NCBI GenBank assembly: GCA_024636395.1
Contig: JAGXHD010000030.1
Location: 1-6,176 of the forward strand
Origin: Sulfitobacter sp.
Lineage (GTDB): Bacteria; Pseudomonadota; Alphaproteobacteria; Rhodobacterales; Rhodobacteraceae
Direction of reading: 5' to 3'
Length of the DNA stretch: 6,176 bases
Numbering within the stretch: the first letter of the stretch is position 1; each line of letters begins with the position of its first letter. The notes under the pieces were generated by a model. The model worked only from the letters and a program-made list of their open reading frames with translations, ran no database searches and was not told where the DNA came from. Shown piece after piece: positions 5,377-6,176 of this stretch. The position numbers and the translations under genes are program-made.

Positions 5377-6176
5377 TCACTCCGCCGCGACAGGCTCTTT
5401 GACCGCCTCGACCTTCACTGCCGAAAATTTAAACTCCGGTATTTTTCCGTAAGGGTCAATTGCCGGATTTGTCAGGATATTCGCCGCCGCTTCAACGTAG
5501 GCAAACGGCAAGAACACCATATCAGGCGATACCGCGCGGTCCATGCGGGCCATGATCTCGATGCTGCCACGCTTGGTCGTCAGGCGGACGAGCTCACCCG
5601 CTTCAACACCTAGCTTGCGCAGTGTCGACGGGTGCAACGAGCAGTTGGCCTCCGGCTCCAGCCCGTCCAGCACCGATGCGCGCCGGGTCATGGATCCGGT
5701 GTGCCAGTGCTCCAACTGACGCCCGGTGGTCAGGATCATCGGATACTCCGCATCGGGCGTATCGTCAGGCGCGATAATGCTCGCGGGGGTGAACCGCGCA
5801 CGGCCACCGGCGCGCGGGAAGCCATCGCTGAACACGATCGCCTGCCCGGGATCCTCGGGGCTGAGCGAAGGATAGGTCACCGCGTTTTGCTGTTCCAAGC
5901 GGTCCCAGGTGATGTTGTCGAGCGAGCGCATGTTAAGCTTCATCTCGGCAAAAATATCTGCCGGAGAGTCGTAGCTCCAATCCAACCCCAAACGCTTTGC
6001 CAGTTCGACCTCAATCCACCAGTCCTCGCGTGCCTCACCGGGCGGCGGCACCGCGATCCGCCCCATTTGGACCTGCCGGTTGGTGTTGGTCACAGTCCCC
6101 GACTTCTCCGCAAAGGCGCTCGCCGGCAGGATTACATCTGCAAAATTCGCCGTCTCCGTGATAAAGATATCCTGCA
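5377..6176 (-). CDS. fdsA: Formate dehydrogenase alpha subunit (molybdopterin), C-terminal part, cut by right window edge
   Basis: The last 265 residues of a large molybdopterin oxidoreductase that oxidises formate to carbon dioxide; the frame is open to the right edge (first full codon at 6174). The visible part starts in the catalytic region with ETANFADVILPAS and AEKSGTVTN, typical of the end of the molybdopterin oxidoreductase domain. It continues into the dinucleotide-binding domain with TGRQLEHWHTGSMTRR, EPEANCSLHP and the closing FLPFAYVEAAANILTNPAIDP and KIPEFKFSAVKVE. These strings closely resemble the C-terminus of soluble NAD-dependent FdsA-type subunits of alphaproteobacteria (annotated fdsA or fdhF). 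The active-site Cys or Sec, the iron-sulfur clusters and the partner subunits are outside the window, so the electron acceptor cannot be proved. In canonical fds operons the alpha gene is followed by fdsC and fdsD; here an amidase follows at 15 bases. The ATG at 6093 is internal, not the start. Confidence 0.9.
   Translation of the reverse strand, partial: QDIFITETANFADVILPASAFAEKSGTVTNTNRQVQMGRIAVPPPGEAREDWWIEVELAKRLGLDWSYDSPADIFAEMKLNMRSLDNITWDRLEQQNAVTYPSLSPEDPGQAIVFSDGFPRAGGRARFTPASIIAPDDTPDAEYPMILTTGRQLEHWHTGSMTRRASVLDGLEPEANCSLHPSTLRKLGVEAGELVRLTTKRGSIEIMARMDRAVSPDMVFLPFAYVEAAANILTNPAIDPYGKIPEFKFSAVKVEAVKEPVAAE

Noticed and set aside
5377..6093. Treating the ATG at 6093 as the start of a short 238-residue protein
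   Set aside because: The frame stays open to the window edge and the upstream codons encode conserved formate dehydrogenase sequence (ETANFADVILPAS), so this ATG is internal.
1..6176. CRISPR arrays, tRNA or rRNA genes, insertion sequences, attachment sites
   Set aside because: No spaced repeat series, cloverleaf-like segment, transposase frame or flanking terminal repeats were seen on either strand.

Overview
The window is a high-GC, gene-dense piece of bacterial chromosome or large replicon. The protein families and sequence style (an alphaproteobacterial PAS_7 sensor kinase, a formate dehydrogenase C-terminus of the FdsA type, an M20 carbamoylase-like hydrolase and a bacterial long-chain acyl-CoA synthetase) suggest an alphaproteobacterium, most likely a member of the Rhodobacterales/Roseobacter group. 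This placement is an inference from family resemblance; there is no rRNA or tRNA gene to confirm it.

Layout from left to right: (1) positions 1-1246, minus strand, the N-terminal 415 codons of an AMP-forming acyl-CoA synthetase that runs off the left edge and starts at a TTG codon behind a strong ribosome binding site. (2) A 185-base divergent intergenic region (1247-1431) holding a hairpin in the synthetase leader, candidate promoters in both directions and a 10-bp tandem direct repeat. (3) Positions 1432-4037, plus strand, a two-gene signalling operon: a soluble hybrid sensor histidine kinase (PAS-coiled coil-PAS-HisKA-HATPase-receiver) overlapping by 4 bases an OmpR/PhoB-type response regulator. 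(4) A 130-base convergent spacer (4038-4167) with weak terminator-like hairpins. (5) Positions 6176-4168, minus strand, the C-terminal 265 residues of a molybdopterin formate dehydrogenase alpha subunit, followed after only 15 bases by a complete M20-family amidase of the N-carbamoyl-L-amino-acid hydrolase / allantoate amidohydrolase type.

How the parts may work together: the kinase and regulator almost certainly form one cytoplasmic two-component system. The tandem repeat in front of their promoter is a reasonable autoregulatory site, and the divergent acyl-CoA synthetase is the obvious first candidate target. The formate dehydrogenase and amidase are arranged as one transcription unit, which suggests a shared catabolic task; one option is nitrogen-compound breakdown in which formate is released and oxidised. 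No mobile element, CRISPR array, RNA gene or clear sign of horizontal transfer was seen. Most of the window is recognisable, ordinary metabolism and signalling. The points most worth checking are the regulatory region 1361-1432 and the formate dehydrogenase/amidase pairing.
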